Positions 1-8,454 of a DNA stretch of 63,323 nt are shown one piece after another. Under the pieces are notes generated by a model. The model saw nothing but the letters and a program-made list of their open reading frames with translations. It had not been told where the DNA came from and searched no databases. Position 1 is the stretch's first letter; every line of letters begins with the position of its first letter. The DNA lies in the NCBI GenBank assembly GCA_017467845.1, contig JAFUKH010000018.1, forward strand, positions 1 to 63,323, read 5' to 3'. This DNA is from Lachnospiraceae bacterium (GTDB lineage: Bacteria; Bacillota; Clostridia; Lachnospirales; Lachnospiraceae). The position numbers were made by a program, and so were the translations under genes.

Positions 1-366
1 GGTGGTCAGTTTCTCTTCCCCCTTGATATATTCTTCCGCATCTCTTCCGTATGCAGCAATACTATGGGTAGGATGTAGTGAACGAACCACACCTTCTCTT
101 CCCATAAAAATATTCGGTAAAACTCCCACACAAGCCGGCTCCGTCCTTGGATTAAATACGTTTACGTTCTCACTCATCTGCTTCCATGTATGGGTAGGCA
201 GCATCAAAAGTCCCTCTTCAAAATACTCCATCCAAGCATCAATCACCGTATCTGCTCTTCCCTCCACGTCTCCCATTGCCTTCATGGAGGAATGAATAAA
301 TACGGTATCCGTCCCGGAAAGTCCCATTTCCATTAATTGCTGTTTTAAATCTTCTTTTGTATACAT
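1..366 (-). CDS. Aminoglycoside N3-acetyltransferase-like protein (AAC(3) family), 3' part outside window
   Basis: Reverse-strand reading frame of 122 codons from an ATG at 366 that runs off the left edge, so only the N-terminal part is visible. The AAC(3)/YokD family transfers acetyl from acetyl-CoA to the 3-amino group of aminoglycosides or related amines. Visible family features are an early FIHSSM segment (about residue 23), LPTHTW (about residue 55) and RSLHPTHSIAAYG (about residues 91-103), the last around the conserved catalytic histidine region. An AAGGG sequence lies about 11 bases before the start. It is divergent from the MATE gene at 737, with repeat element A1 between them. Many chromosomal members do not confer resistance, so the substrate is unknown. 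Confidence 0.85.
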   Translation of the reverse strand, partial: MYTKEDLKQQLMEMGLSGTDTVFIHSSMKAMGDVEGRADTVIDAWMEYFEEGLLMLPTHTWKQMSENVNVFNPRTEPACVGVLPNIFMGREGVVRSLHPTHSIAAYGRDAEEYIKGEEKLTT

Positions 367-442
367 GTTTTGACCCTTTTTCTCATCCTAAATATGCTTA
401 TTATAACATTTCCAATATAAAAAAACTATCTTCACAAAATGT

Positions 443-627
443 AATGTCATTTCGCCCGGAAATTACTCTGTGAGGGAAATGATGTGTTTTATGAAGACCG
501 TTGGAAAACGTCAGTACTTAGCGAGGTATTTTCGAGCTTAGTACTGCTACGTTTTACATCGAGCGAAAGCGTGTCAGAATAAAACACATCGTTCTCTCCC
601 GGAGTAATTTCCGGGTGAAATAACATT
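443..627 (+). ncRNA. Family A structured repeat, copy A1
   Basis: Nested inverted repeat between two divergent genes. Outer arms 443-468 and 602-627 pair almost perfectly (two mismatches), and pairing continues inward through GATGTGTTTTAT and its complement. The 86-nt core at 493-578 is shared with copies at 6760-6939 (opposite strand) and 56677-56900. Inside the core a stem pairs AAAACGT with ACGTTTT, continuing with CAGTACT paired to AGTACTG. A second hairpin, 557-573, has a GAAA tetraloop closed by GC/GC. The strand is assigned by the core orientation. An RNA role is inferred; a DNA-level palindromic repeat is the alternative. Confidence 0.7.
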
Positions 628-736
628 GTCACAAAATATCAGTTGTTTTTGGAAGGAAAACATAAATTCTTCCGTAGTTTTCTTAAGATAGAAAGAGTAT
701 ATTGCTTATAGATTATTTGTAGGAAGTGATTTGATT

Positions 737-2113
737 ATGAATACAAAGAAAAAAGTTGATATGACTCAAGGTCCCATCATGAGATTAGTGCTTTTATTTG
801 CGCTGCCAATCTGCGCAGGTAATGTCCTACAGCAGCTCTACAATACGGTAGATACCCTGGTTATCGGTAACTTCTGTAGCTCTATCTCCCTTGCTGCAAT
901 CGGAACCAGTGCCCAGCCGGTGGAAATGGTTCTATGTATCTTTCTTGGCATGGGTACCGGAGTCTCCATTCTAGTATCCCAGTGTGCCGGAAGCGGCAAT
1001 TTTGAGAAACTGCGAAAGCTGGTTTCCACCACTACCACATTTGTATATATGTGCTCCATTCCTCTATCCATTCTGGGTTTATTCTTAGGTCCCCTAATCC
1101 TGAAATTTATGAAGGTACCGGAGGACGCCTGGAATTATTCCGTTGCCTATATTCAGATATACTTTTTAGGCACCCTTGGAAATATGGGCTACAACTTCAA
1201 CGCCGGAATTCTTCGCGGCATGGGCGACAGCAAAGCATCTCTGTTTTTCCTTTTGATTTCTTGTATCGTAAATATCGTTCTGGACTTAGTATTTGTAGCT
1301 GTCTTTCATTGGAATGTATCCGGTGCAGCACTGGCAACCATTATCGCCATGTTTGCCTCTTGGGTTTTCAGTATTATATACATTCAAAAGAGATATCCCG
1401 AGCTGGAATACTCCCCCATTCCCGGAAAGCCTGACCGTAACCTTTTAGGCGAAATTGTTAAGGTTGGTCTGCCTCTTGGTCTGAACAACTCCATTTACTC
1501 CGTAGGTCATATTCTGATGCAGTCCTTAATCAACGCCCAAGGCTCCGCTTTTATGGCCGGATGTTCTGTAGCGTCCAAGTTAACAGGTATCGCCAATGTA
1601 GCTATTACCGCTCTTGCTTCCGCATCCTGCACCTTTTCCGGTCAGAACATCGGAGCAAGAAATTATGTACGACTTCGTCAGGGACATCTGCTTCTCCCGG
1701 TGTTCTCCGGTGTTATTACCTGCATCGGAGGGCTAATTGTAACTGCGCTGTGTGAACCGATTATCCGTTTATTCACCCCGGATCCGGAGGTCATTCCTCT
1801 GGCCGTTACCTACATCCGTATCGTACTTCCTTTCACTTGGCTCTACGCAGTATTTAATGGTATCATCAATTACGTTAACGGTGTGGGTGTTGTAAAATAC
1901 CCTACCATTGTAAACATCCTCATGCTCTGGGCTGTACGAATCCCTGTAGCACACCTGATAAACCGTTTCATCGATGGCAGATACATCATGGCCTGCCTTC
2001 CCATTAGCTTTGGCTTCGGAATGATTTGTATGCTCTGCTACTACCGCACAGGGCACTGGCGCAGCCTCATGAAACTGGCCAAAGAACAAGAAAGTAAGAC
2101 CGCCACAACATAA
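737..2113 (+). CDS. MATE family efflux transporter
   Basis: Integral membrane antiporter of the multidrug and toxic compound extrusion family, 458 aa, exporting cationic or amphipathic compounds using a Na+ or H+ gradient. About twelve hydrophobic segments are visible in two similar halves. Family sequence includes LQQLYNTVDTLVIG (about residues 33-46) and GILRGMGDSKAS in the middle of the first half. I chose the ATG at 737 (AGGAAG ten bases upstream) over an in-frame TTG at 731. A terminator stem at 2096-2123 overlaps the 3' end. The gene is convergent with the ABC exporter pair. The substrate cannot be told. Confidence 0.9.
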   Translation: MNTKKKVDMTQGPIMRLVLLFALPICAGNVLQQLYNTVDTLVIGNFCSSISLAAIGTSAQPVEMVLCIFLGMGTGVSILVSQCAGSGNFEKLRKLVSTTTTFVYMCSIPLSILGLFLGPLILKFMKVPEDAWNYSVAYIQIYFLGTLGNMGYNFNAGILRGMGDSKASLFFLLISCIVNIVLDLVFVAVFHWNVSGAALATIIAMFASWVFSIIYIQKRYPELEYSPIPGKPDRNLLGEIVKVGLPLGLNNSIYSVGHILMQSLINAQGSAFMAGCSVASKLTGIANVAITALASASCTFSGQNIGARNYVRLRQGHLLLPVFSGVITCIGGLIVTALCEPIIRLFTPDPEVIPLAVTYIRIVLPFTWLYAVFNGIINYVNGVGVVKYPTIVNILMLWAVRIPVAHLINRFIDGRYIMACLPISFGFGMICMLCYYRTGHWRSLMKLAKEQESKTATT

Positions 2114-2123
2114 TGGCGGTCTT
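2096..2123. terminator. Bidirectional rho-independent terminator
   Basis: A perfect 10-bp stem AAGACCGCCA/TGGCGGTCTT with an 8-nt loop is followed by GTTTTGTT on the plus strand. It sits between convergent genes (plus-strand MATE and minus-strand ABC exporter) and overlaps the last codons of the MATE gene. Confidence 0.85.
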
Positions 2124-2129
2124 GTTTTG

Positions 2130-3947
2130 TTATTTATTTAGGAAATCGTACTGGCTCATGTAGAGGTTGTAGTAGAGGCCTCCTTCGTTCTTCATCAGTT
2201 CATCATGACTTCCCATCTCCACGATTTGTCCATGGTCAATGTACATGATACAGGAAGAATTTTTAATTGTAGAAAGTCTGTGGGCAATGATAAAGGAGGT
2301 TCTTCCCTTTAACAGCTCGTTTAAGCCCTTCTGTAAGAGGATTTCGGTCTCTGTATCGATACTGGAGGTTGCCTCGTCCAGGATCAATATCTTGGGGTCT
2401 GCAAGAATCGCCCTGGCAAAGGAAATCAGCTGACGCTGCCCCTGAGATAAACGACTTCCCCGTTCATTAACTTCTGTTTCATATCCGTTCTCTAAGCCCA
2501 TGATAAAGTCGTGGGCACATACAGTCTTGGCAGCACGAATAACATCCTCATCCGTAGCTTCATTGTTGCCGTAACGGATATTGTCCATGATGGTTCCTGC
2601 AAAGATAAAGCTATCCTGCATCATTACACCCATCTGGCTACGGAGAGACTTGATAGTTACGGAATTAATGTCAATACCATCAATCAAAAGCTGCCCCTTG
2701 GTTACGTTATAGAAACGGCTGATTAAGTTCACAATAGTGGTCTTCCCTGCACCGGTGGGTCCTACAATAGCAAAGGACTGTCCCACATCTGCCTTGAAAC
2801 TCACATGATTCAGAATCTGTACACCATCCTCATAGGCAAAGCATACATCCTTAAACTCTACTTCACCCTTGATTTCAGCCATGGGTACCGCTCCCGGTAA
2901 ATCCTTTACCTCTACAGGCTCATCGATAGTCTCAAAGATTCTCTCAAGGTAAGAGATTGCAGTGAGGAGTGAGTTGTAGAAGTTGGCCAATGTGGTAATC
3001 GGTGCCCAGAATCTGGAGATATATCCGGTAAAGGCAATTAATGTACCTACCGTCATTGCACCGAAACCGTCCGTAATCCAGGCAACGCCCAACGCATATA
3101 TAATGGCGGTAGTTACTACCGTGATGGTCTGCACCGTAGGATTCATGATAAAGTTATATTTTACCGCAGTGTACCATGCAGCTTTAGAATCTGCACTGAG
3201 CCGATTGAAAATATCGGTATTGAAATCCTCTCTTACGAAGGACTGGGTTACGCGGATACCATTGATACTTTCTGCAATATACGCATTTAAATTGGACTGC
3301 TTGTTGGACTGAATCTGCCAAGCGCGACGTTGCTTTTTCTTAATCATGAATACCAAAGTGGCAAGCACCGGCAAACCGCACAAGCACACCAACGTAAACT
3401 TCACATTCAGGCTCAGCATGAAAAATAAAATAAACACTAAACTGCAAAGGTCCGTAATGGTATTTACGATACCATTGGAGAGCAGGTCACTTAGGTTATT
3501 TACATAGTTAACTACTCGTACCTGAATCTTTCCGTGGGGCTTATCATCATAGTAGGAAAATGGAAGCTCCTGCAGATGGATAAACAAATCCCTGCGAAGG
3601 GCATGGATAATTCCCTGTCCTACCTCTGCCATCATCTTTATCTTAAATCTGAGAATCACTACTACCATTAAGGTAACCACCAGCATCAGACAGCTGGCAA
3701 TGATAACTCTTCTGGTGGCATCATCTTTGGAGATAATGCCATGAATTGCACAATTCTCCACGGTGTCCATAACATCCTTTAAGAACATGGGAGTGAGCAT
3801 GGACAAAGCGCTGGATATCAACATAATCACGATAACAAAAATCATTCGCTTCTTGTATACGCCCACATAACTACCCAAACGTTTTAACTGATTTATGTCA
3901 AATCCTGAATCTAAGGTTTCATCAATATCATACTTATTTCTAGCCAT
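2130..3947 (-). CDS. ABC exporter half-transporter, subunit with complete catalytic glutamate
   Basis: 605-aa membrane-ATPase fusion: six transmembrane helices (about residues 30-330), then a nucleotide-binding domain with Walker A GPTGAGKTT, signature LSQGQRQ (non-canonical Q in LSGGQ), Walker B ILILDEATSSID and H-loop IIAHRLST. Its start overlaps the end of the upstream partner gene by 8 bases, which implies translational coupling. The partner has the reciprocal pattern (canonical LSGGQ, Asp for the catalytic Glu). Together they fit a heterodimeric exporter of the TM287/288 or BmrCD type with one degenerate ATP site. It probably exports drugs, lipids or peptides; the substrate is unknown. 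Confidence 0.93.
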   Translation of the reverse strand: MARNKYDIDETLDSGFDINQLKRLGSYVGVYKKRMIFVIVIMLISSALSMLTPMFLKDVMDTVENCAIHGIISKDDATRRVIIASCLMLVVTLMVVVILRFKIKMMAEVGQGIIHALRRDLFIHLQELPFSYYDDKPHGKIQVRVVNYVNNLSDLLSNGIVNTITDLCSLVFILFFMLSLNVKFTLVCLCGLPVLATLVFMIKKKQRRAWQIQSNKQSNLNAYIAESINGIRVTQSFVREDFNTDIFNRLSADSKAAWYTAVKYNFIMNPTVQTITVVTTAIIYALGVAWITDGFGAMTVGTLIAFTGYISRFWAPITTLANFYNSLLTAISYLERIFETIDEPVEVKDLPGAVPMAEIKGEVEFKDVCFAYEDGVQILNHVSFKADVGQSFAIVGPTGAGKTTIVNLISRFYNVTKGQLLIDGIDINSVTIKSLRSQMGVMMQDSFIFAGTIMDNIRYGNNEATDEDVIRAAKTVCAHDFIMGLENGYETEVNERGSRLSQGQRQLISFARAILADPKILILDEATSSIDTETEILLQKGLNELLKGRTSFIIAHRLSTIKNSSCIMYIDHGQIVEMGSHDELMKNEGGLYYNLYMSQYDFLNK

Positions 3948-5712
3948 TTACTGATTCCCCCTTTCGAATCTTCTCGTATTCACCGTATTGATGCATAAAT
4001 ACGGTGTAGTAATATCCCTGTTTCTCCATCAGCTCATCATGATTACCGGATTCTACAATTCTACCTTCATCCAGCACCAGAATAACGTCCGCATCCTTAA
4101 TAGATGAGATTCTGTGAGCAATGAAAAATACAGTTTCCTTCTTTTCCAGATTGTCAAGAGCCTGCTGAATCTGAGATTCCGTCTCCATATCCACCGCAGA
4201 GGTTGTATCATCAAGTACCAAGATGGAAGGCTCCTTAAGTAGCGCTCTTGCCAGAGAAATACGCTGTCTCTGACCACCTGATAAGCCCACGCCGCGTTCA
4301 CCGATAATAGTGTCATACCCCTCGGGCATCTCCCGGATAAAGCCATCTGCATTTGCCACCTTCGCAGCCCATTCTACCGTTTCAAAGGGACAATCCGGTT
4401 TTGCATAAGCAATATTTCCCTCGATAGTATCGGAGAAAAGAAATACGTCCTGCATGGCCATACCGATAGTGGTACGAAGCACACGAAGATCCATCTCCTT
4501 CACATTCTGTCCACCGATTAACACCTCGCCACTGTTTACGTCAAAGAAACGGCACATCAGATTAACCAAAGTACTCTTTCCTGCGCCGGTTGCACCAATG
4601 ATGCCAACCTTCTGCCCCGGCTCGATTTTGAAGCTGATGTCCTTCAGAATTTCTTCTCCATCGATACTGTAGCTTACATTTCGAAATTCTACGCTGCCTT
4701 CCGGCTTCGGCGCACTGATATCGAAAGGGCCGGATACCGGATTCTTAATTCCGGGCTCCTCCTGAATGGTGGCATAAATCTTCTCCACAGAGGTTACAAA
4801 ACGAAACCAGTCATTTACAATCCAGCCCGCCTGACGAAGGGGTTCATTTAACATCCACAAATATCCGTTAATCATTGCCATATTACCCAGGGTCATGTCT
4901 CCGTTAATAACCATGATACCGCCTACCAGCATCAGTACAAAGGTAAGTAAATTGGCAAGGAACTCAAAAATCGGTACATGCTGCATCCAGATTTTGGTGG
5001 CTGCCAGCTCAGAATCGCGATACGCTGCATTCTCTCTGTCAAACTTTGAAATCTCAAACTCTTCCTTGGCAAATGCCTTAACTACTCTGTTACCGCTGAT
5101 ATTTTCCTGTGCAAAGGCATTTAAGCTGGAGAATCTCTCACGAATCTTGGAAAATCCCGGTTTTACACGTTTTGACTGAACGATGGTATTGGTCAAAGTC
5201 AAGGGAAGTACCAAAAGCATGGCACAGGCAATACGCCAATCTACCGTAAACACCATTACCAGCGAAATGCAGAATAGTAATACACATTCGTAAGTGAAAT
5301 AAATAACATGTGCCACAAAATGTCTGATTGCCATCATATCACCGGTCTGGCGTGACATTAAATCTCCGGTCTTATTGTTGTTGTAGAAGGTAAAATCCTT
5401 TGCTACAAGATTCCGGTAAATTGCATCTCGCATATCAAATAACATATTCTGGGAATTGGTTTCAAATATAAATAGAAAGAATAGTCTGATTCCCGCACGA
5501 AGCAATGTTGCTCCAATCATTAACAGTAAAAACTTGGGCAGTAAATCCAGCTGAATATTCGAACCATCACCGATAATGTCATCTACGATATATCCTGTAA
5601 TCTTAGGATTTACTATCGCAAGCATGGATGTAGCCGTTACCAATATCAGACCGAATAAGGTTCGCCACTGGTATTTTTTGAAGTATGAATAGAACCATTT
5701 CATTGCTGACAT
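3940..5712 (-). CDS. ABC exporter half-transporter, degenerate Walker B subunit
   Basis: 590-aa half-transporter with six membrane segments (about residues 15-320) and a nucleotide-binding domain. Walker A is GATGAGKST and the signature LSGGQRQR. Walker B reads ILVLDDTTSAVD, with Asp replacing the catalytic glutamate, and the H-loop FIAHRISS keeps its His. This is the expected non-catalytic half of a heterodimer with the gene at 2130-3947, with which it overlaps by 8 bases. It is first in the operon, preceded by GGAGGAG and a promoter at 5747-5775, and is divergent from an AraC regulator. Confidence 0.93.
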   Translation of the reverse strand: MSAMKWFYSYFKKYQWRTLFGLILVTATSMLAIVNPKITGYIVDDIIGDGSNIQLDLLPKFLLLMIGATLLRAGIRLFFLFIFETNSQNMLFDMRDAIYRNLVAKDFTFYNNNKTGDLMSRQTGDMMAIRHFVAHVIYFTYECVLLFCISLVMVFTVDWRIACAMLLVLPLTLTNTIVQSKRVKPGFSKIRERFSSLNAFAQENISGNRVVKAFAKEEFEISKFDRENAAYRDSELAATKIWMQHVPIFEFLANLLTFVLMLVGGIMVINGDMTLGNMAMINGYLWMLNEPLRQAGWIVNDWFRFVTSVEKIYATIQEEPGIKNPVSGPFDISAPKPEGSVEFRNVSYSIDGEEILKDISFKIEPGQKVGIIGATGAGKSTLVNLMCRFFDVNSGEVLIGGQNVKEMDLRVLRTTIGMAMQDVFLFSDTIEGNIAYAKPDCPFETVEWAAKVANADGFIREMPEGYDTIIGERGVGLSGGQRQRISLARALLKEPSILVLDDTTSAVDMETESQIQQALDNLEKKETVFFIAHRISSIKDADVILVLDEGRIVESGNHDELMEKQGYYYTVFMHQYGEYEKIRKGESVNG

Positions 5713-5742
5713 AGCTTTCTCCTCCGTTTGTCTTAATGTTTA

Positions 5743-5775
5743 TCCCATTATGGGACTTGTGTCCTATTTTCACAA
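5743..5775 (-). promoter_or_regulatory. Sigma-A-type promoter with palindrome over the -10 box
   Basis: Reading the minus strand, TTGTGA (5775-5770) and CATAAT (5752-5747) are separated by 17 nt, upstream of the ABC exporter start at 5712. The perfect palindrome TCCCATTATGGGA (5743-5755) covers the -10 box and could be an operator. The divergent AraC gene is the obvious candidate regulator, but that link is inferred. Confidence 0.6.
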
Positions 5776-5866
5776 TGACATATACTGTTATTAAATTGAT
5801 ATTTTCTGCTTTTTATTTTTTTCAAATCATGTATACTTACTAATAGGAGGAGGGAGGATATTTCTT

Positions 5867-6751
5867 ATGATCGCAATACGAAATATGGGATATAATTCGG
5901 TCCACAAAGACGGAATCAACATTGAAAGACCGGAAGGTGGCATGCGTTATCTGCTGCTTTTGGTAAAAAGTCCGGCGTATTTTGAATTTACCAAGGAACA
6001 ATTTCATAAAAGCATTACTAATCTATCCACAAACGAACTACCCTTGGAGGAGGATTTTTTTACAGACGAAGAGGCCAGACACAAAGGACTTATTCGTCAA
6101 TATGTGGAAAAACCTGCATTCATCATCTATACTCCGGGTGTACCTCAGTATTACTATCACGATATAGAATATATTAATGACTGGATTGTTTTCGAAGGGG
6201 ATGAAACTGCAGAATTCTTAGAGGAGCTGGACATTCCGCTAAATACCCTGACGAATTTGTATCATCATACGGAGCTTACCGGCATGATTCGTGACCTGAT
6301 GCTGGAATATCACCAAACAGGCTCCCATCACGAGAGAATCATGGACGCCATGCTGAAAACCATTCTTTATAAATACAGCGATATCTATCACCTGGAGACC
6401 AGACTTTCCGATAAACTAAAGCAGCACCGTGCTGCCTTTTCCCAGATTCGTAACAGTATTTATAGCGGTGGCAGTTATCAGAAGACCGTCCCCGAGCTGG
6501 CAGAAGAGCTGAACTTAAGCGTCTCCTATTTCCAGCATATCTACAAAGAGCTTTTCGGAGTCCCGGTAAAGCACGATTTAATCGGAAGTCGCATTGAACG
6601 GGCCAGATATCTGCTTTCCATTGATGTGGATTCCGTGGCTTCCATCGCAGAGATGTGCGGCTATGAAAATGTAGAACACTTCATCCGGCAATTTAAGTCC
6701 CTGACAGGTATGACCCCCAGTCAATATAAAGACAAATACAATCGTCGATGA
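5867..6751 (+). CDS. AraC family transcriptional regulator
   Basis: 294-aa protein with a C-terminal double helix-turn-helix AraC domain (about residues 195-293): the first helix-turn-helix around ELAEELNLSVSYFQHIYKEL, then an SIAEMCGYENVEHFIRQFK segment and the usual ending GMTPSQYK. The N-terminal 190 residues are probably a sensory domain without a recognisable cupin motif. The start ATG follows a strong GGAGGAGGGAGGAT site. It is divergent from the heterodimeric ABC exporter, so it may control that operon. Family A element A2 begins nine bases after its stop codon. Confidence 0.88.
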   Translation: MIAIRNMGYNSVHKDGINIERPEGGMRYLLLLVKSPAYFEFTKEQFHKSITNLSTNELPLEEDFFTDEEARHKGLIRQYVEKPAFIIYTPGVPQYYYHDIEYINDWIVFEGDETAEFLEELDIPLNTLTNLYHHTELTGMIRDLMLEYHQTGSHHERIMDAMLKTILYKYSDIYHLETRLSDKLKQHRAAFSQIRNSIYSGGSYQKTVPELAEELNLSVSYFQHIYKELFGVPVKHDLIGSRIERARYLLSIDVDSVASIAEMCGYENVEHFIRQFKSLTGMTPSQYKDKYNRR

Positions 6752-6759
6752 TGTGAAGT

Positions 6760-6939
6760 GTCATTTCGTTAAATCAGTGGCACCTTTCCGAGATGATATG
6801 TTTTATTCAGACACGCTCTCGCTCCGTGAAAAACATAACGGTACTAAGCTCGAAAATACCTCGCTAAGTGCCGATGTTTTTCAAGGGTCTTCATAAAACA
6901 TATCATCTCTTCAAGGGGACACTGATTTAACGAAATGAC
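6760..6939 (-). ncRNA. Family A structured repeat, copy A2 (core on minus strand)
   Basis: A perfect 20-bp outer inverted repeat (6760-6779 with 6920-6939; arms begin GTCATTTCGTTAAATC) encloses further pairing through GATGATATGTTTTAT and its complement, then the 86-nt family A core at 6807-6892 in reverse orientation. Compared with copy A3, the core stem changes from AAAACGT/ACGTTTT to AAAACAT/ATGTTTT, a compensatory double substitution. The hairpin loop is GAGA closed by GC/GC. It lies between two plus-strand genes (araC-type and M42) and may also terminate the first. Confidence 0.7.
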
Positions 6940-7005
6940 GCGTTTGTATTTTCTTAACAATCGTTGTACAATAATCACAGATTTCAAATGAAGAAAGGGT
7001 ATATT

Positions 7006-8040
7006 ATGATTACAAAATACGGAGATTATATTTTAGAAAAAGCTGCTGAGCTCCTTGCCATTGACAGCCCCACCGGTTACACCGCCGAGGCTGCTGAGTG
7101 GGTTATGAAGGAATTTGCCGCCCTGGGCTGCCAGGTTAAACAGACCATAAAAGGCGGTGTACTCATCGACTTTGGTGGGGATGATACAGAAAACGGAATC
7201 GTTTTGGAAGCTCATGCAGACACCCTAGGTGCCATGGTTACAGAGATAAAAGGAAATGGTCGCCTGAAGGTTACCAGACTTGGGGGTATGAATGCCAACA
7301 ACGCAGAAGCAGAAAATGTAAGGATTATCACCAAATTCGACGGTACTTATGAAGGTACCCTTCAGCTGGTGAATGCTTCTGTCCATGTAAACGGTGAATA
7401 TGATAAAACTTCCAGAGACTGGGATACGGTAGAAGTTGTGCTGGACGAGCTTGTGGAAAAGAAGGAAGATGTGGAAAAACTGGGCATCAGTGCAGGCGAT
7501 ATCGTATGCTTCGATCCCAGAACCAAGATTACAGATAAGGGATTTATCAAGAGCAGATTCTTAGACGACAAGCTGAGTGTTGCCATCCTTCTAGGTTATG
7601 CAAAATATCTGAAGGACGAGGACCGAAAACCATCCCGCAGAGTATACGGTCATGTGACAGTCTATGAAGAAGTGGGTCACGGCGGCAGTGCCTCTCTCCC
7701 GGAGGGAATTACGGAAGCCATCTCTGTAGATATGGGCTGTGTAGGTGAAGGACTTTCCTGCACCGAACGCAAGGTATCTATCTGCGCCAAGGACAGCGGC
7801 GGTCCTTACAACTACGAGGTAGTAAAAGGTCTCATTGAAGCAGCCAAAAAGATGAACGCAGACTATGCGGTAGACATCTACCCCTTCTACGGTTCTGATG
7901 TAGAAGCCACCTTGCGTTCCGGCTACGATATCCGCCACGGACTTATTGGTGCCGGTGTCTACGCTTCCCACGGCTATGAGCGAAGCCACAGGGATGGTGC
8001 TGTGAATACCCTAAAGGTACTGATTGGATATTTGGAGTAG
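7006..8040 (+). CDS. M42 family metallopeptidase (glutamyl/deblocking aminopeptidase type)
   Basis: 344-aa cytoplasmic aminopeptidase, a member of the dinuclear-metal M42 family that removes N-terminal residues from peptides and forms large dodecamers. Metal and catalytic motifs are visible: EAHADTLG (His and Asp, about residue 68), FLDDKLS (bridging Asp), YEEVGHGGS (catalytic Glu then metal Glu) and the final ligand in ASHGYERSH. The ATG at 7006 follows GAAAGGG; an in-frame start 14 codons upstream lacks a good ribosome site. The gene stands alone, and the family B hairpin begins ten bases after its stop. Confidence 0.92.
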   Translation: MITKYGDYILEKAAELLAIDSPTGYTAEAAEWVMKEFAALGCQVKQTIKGGVLIDFGGDDTENGIVLEAHADTLGAMVTEIKGNGRLKVTRLGGMNANNAEAENVRIITKFDGTYEGTLQLVNASVHVNGEYDKTSRDWDTVEVVLDELVEKKEDVEKLGISAGDIVCFDPRTKITDKGFIKSRFLDDKLSVAILLGYAKYLKDEDRKPSRRVYGHVTVYEEVGHGGSASLPEGITEAISVDMGCVGEGLSCTERKVSICAKDSGGPYNYEVVKGLIEAAKKMNADYAVDIYPFYGSDVEATLRSGYDIRHGLIGAGVYASHGYERSHRDGAVNTLKVLIGYLE

Positions 8041-8050
8041 TTAACAAAAG

Positions 8051-8440
8051 CTTCGAGCAAAATAAATAGGACCGTTCGTCCATGGTTAGACACTCTTATA
8101 GGTGTCTTCCATGGTACGTACAGTCCTATTCATTTTGTCGAAGACATGCCCCGACATAAACGTGAACGTAATTCGCCACTTTGGAAATTTCTACGCACTT
8201 TCTCTAAGCTTACAAATGCAGAGACCTAAAACCCTAAAAGAAAGCCGGCTATAAAGTTCTTATAAGGAATCCGCCTAATATACGGACCGATAGCAGAGTG
8301 TCTAACCTTGGAAAAACACAACAAATCAAGGAACGCAATGGCCGCTTTGTGAAATTCCAGCATTTTTGAACAGTCTGCAAATGTAGGGGAGGTATTCCCC
8401 GCACAACATCCTCTCATAATCAACTCTTGTATTTTATATC
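8051..8440 (-). repeat. Family B structured repeat, copy B1 (hairpin plus one arm)
   Basis: A long hairpin, 8051-8143, opens with TTCGAGCAAAAT and closes with ATTTTGTCGAA. The same ends occur in the centre of the 777-bp palindrome at 39433-39519, with a different stem sequence between. The following stretch to about 8440 aligns with the right half of that palindrome. Shared blocks, read on the minus strand, include a CAAAATGCT-like segment, TCACAAAG, TTGTGTTTTTCCAAGG and ATTTCCAAA. It fills the 414-nt gap between the convergent M42 and chemoreceptor genes. The short reading frames inside (for example 8226-8423) lack ribosome sites and do not keep their frame between copies. Confidence 0.6.
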
Positions 8441-8454
8441 GTCCCTATTCTAAA

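Noticed and set aside
8226-8423. 65-codon minus-strand frame after the chemoreceptor
   Set aside because: It lies within family B element B1, lacks a ribosome site, and its reading frame is not shared with the other arms.
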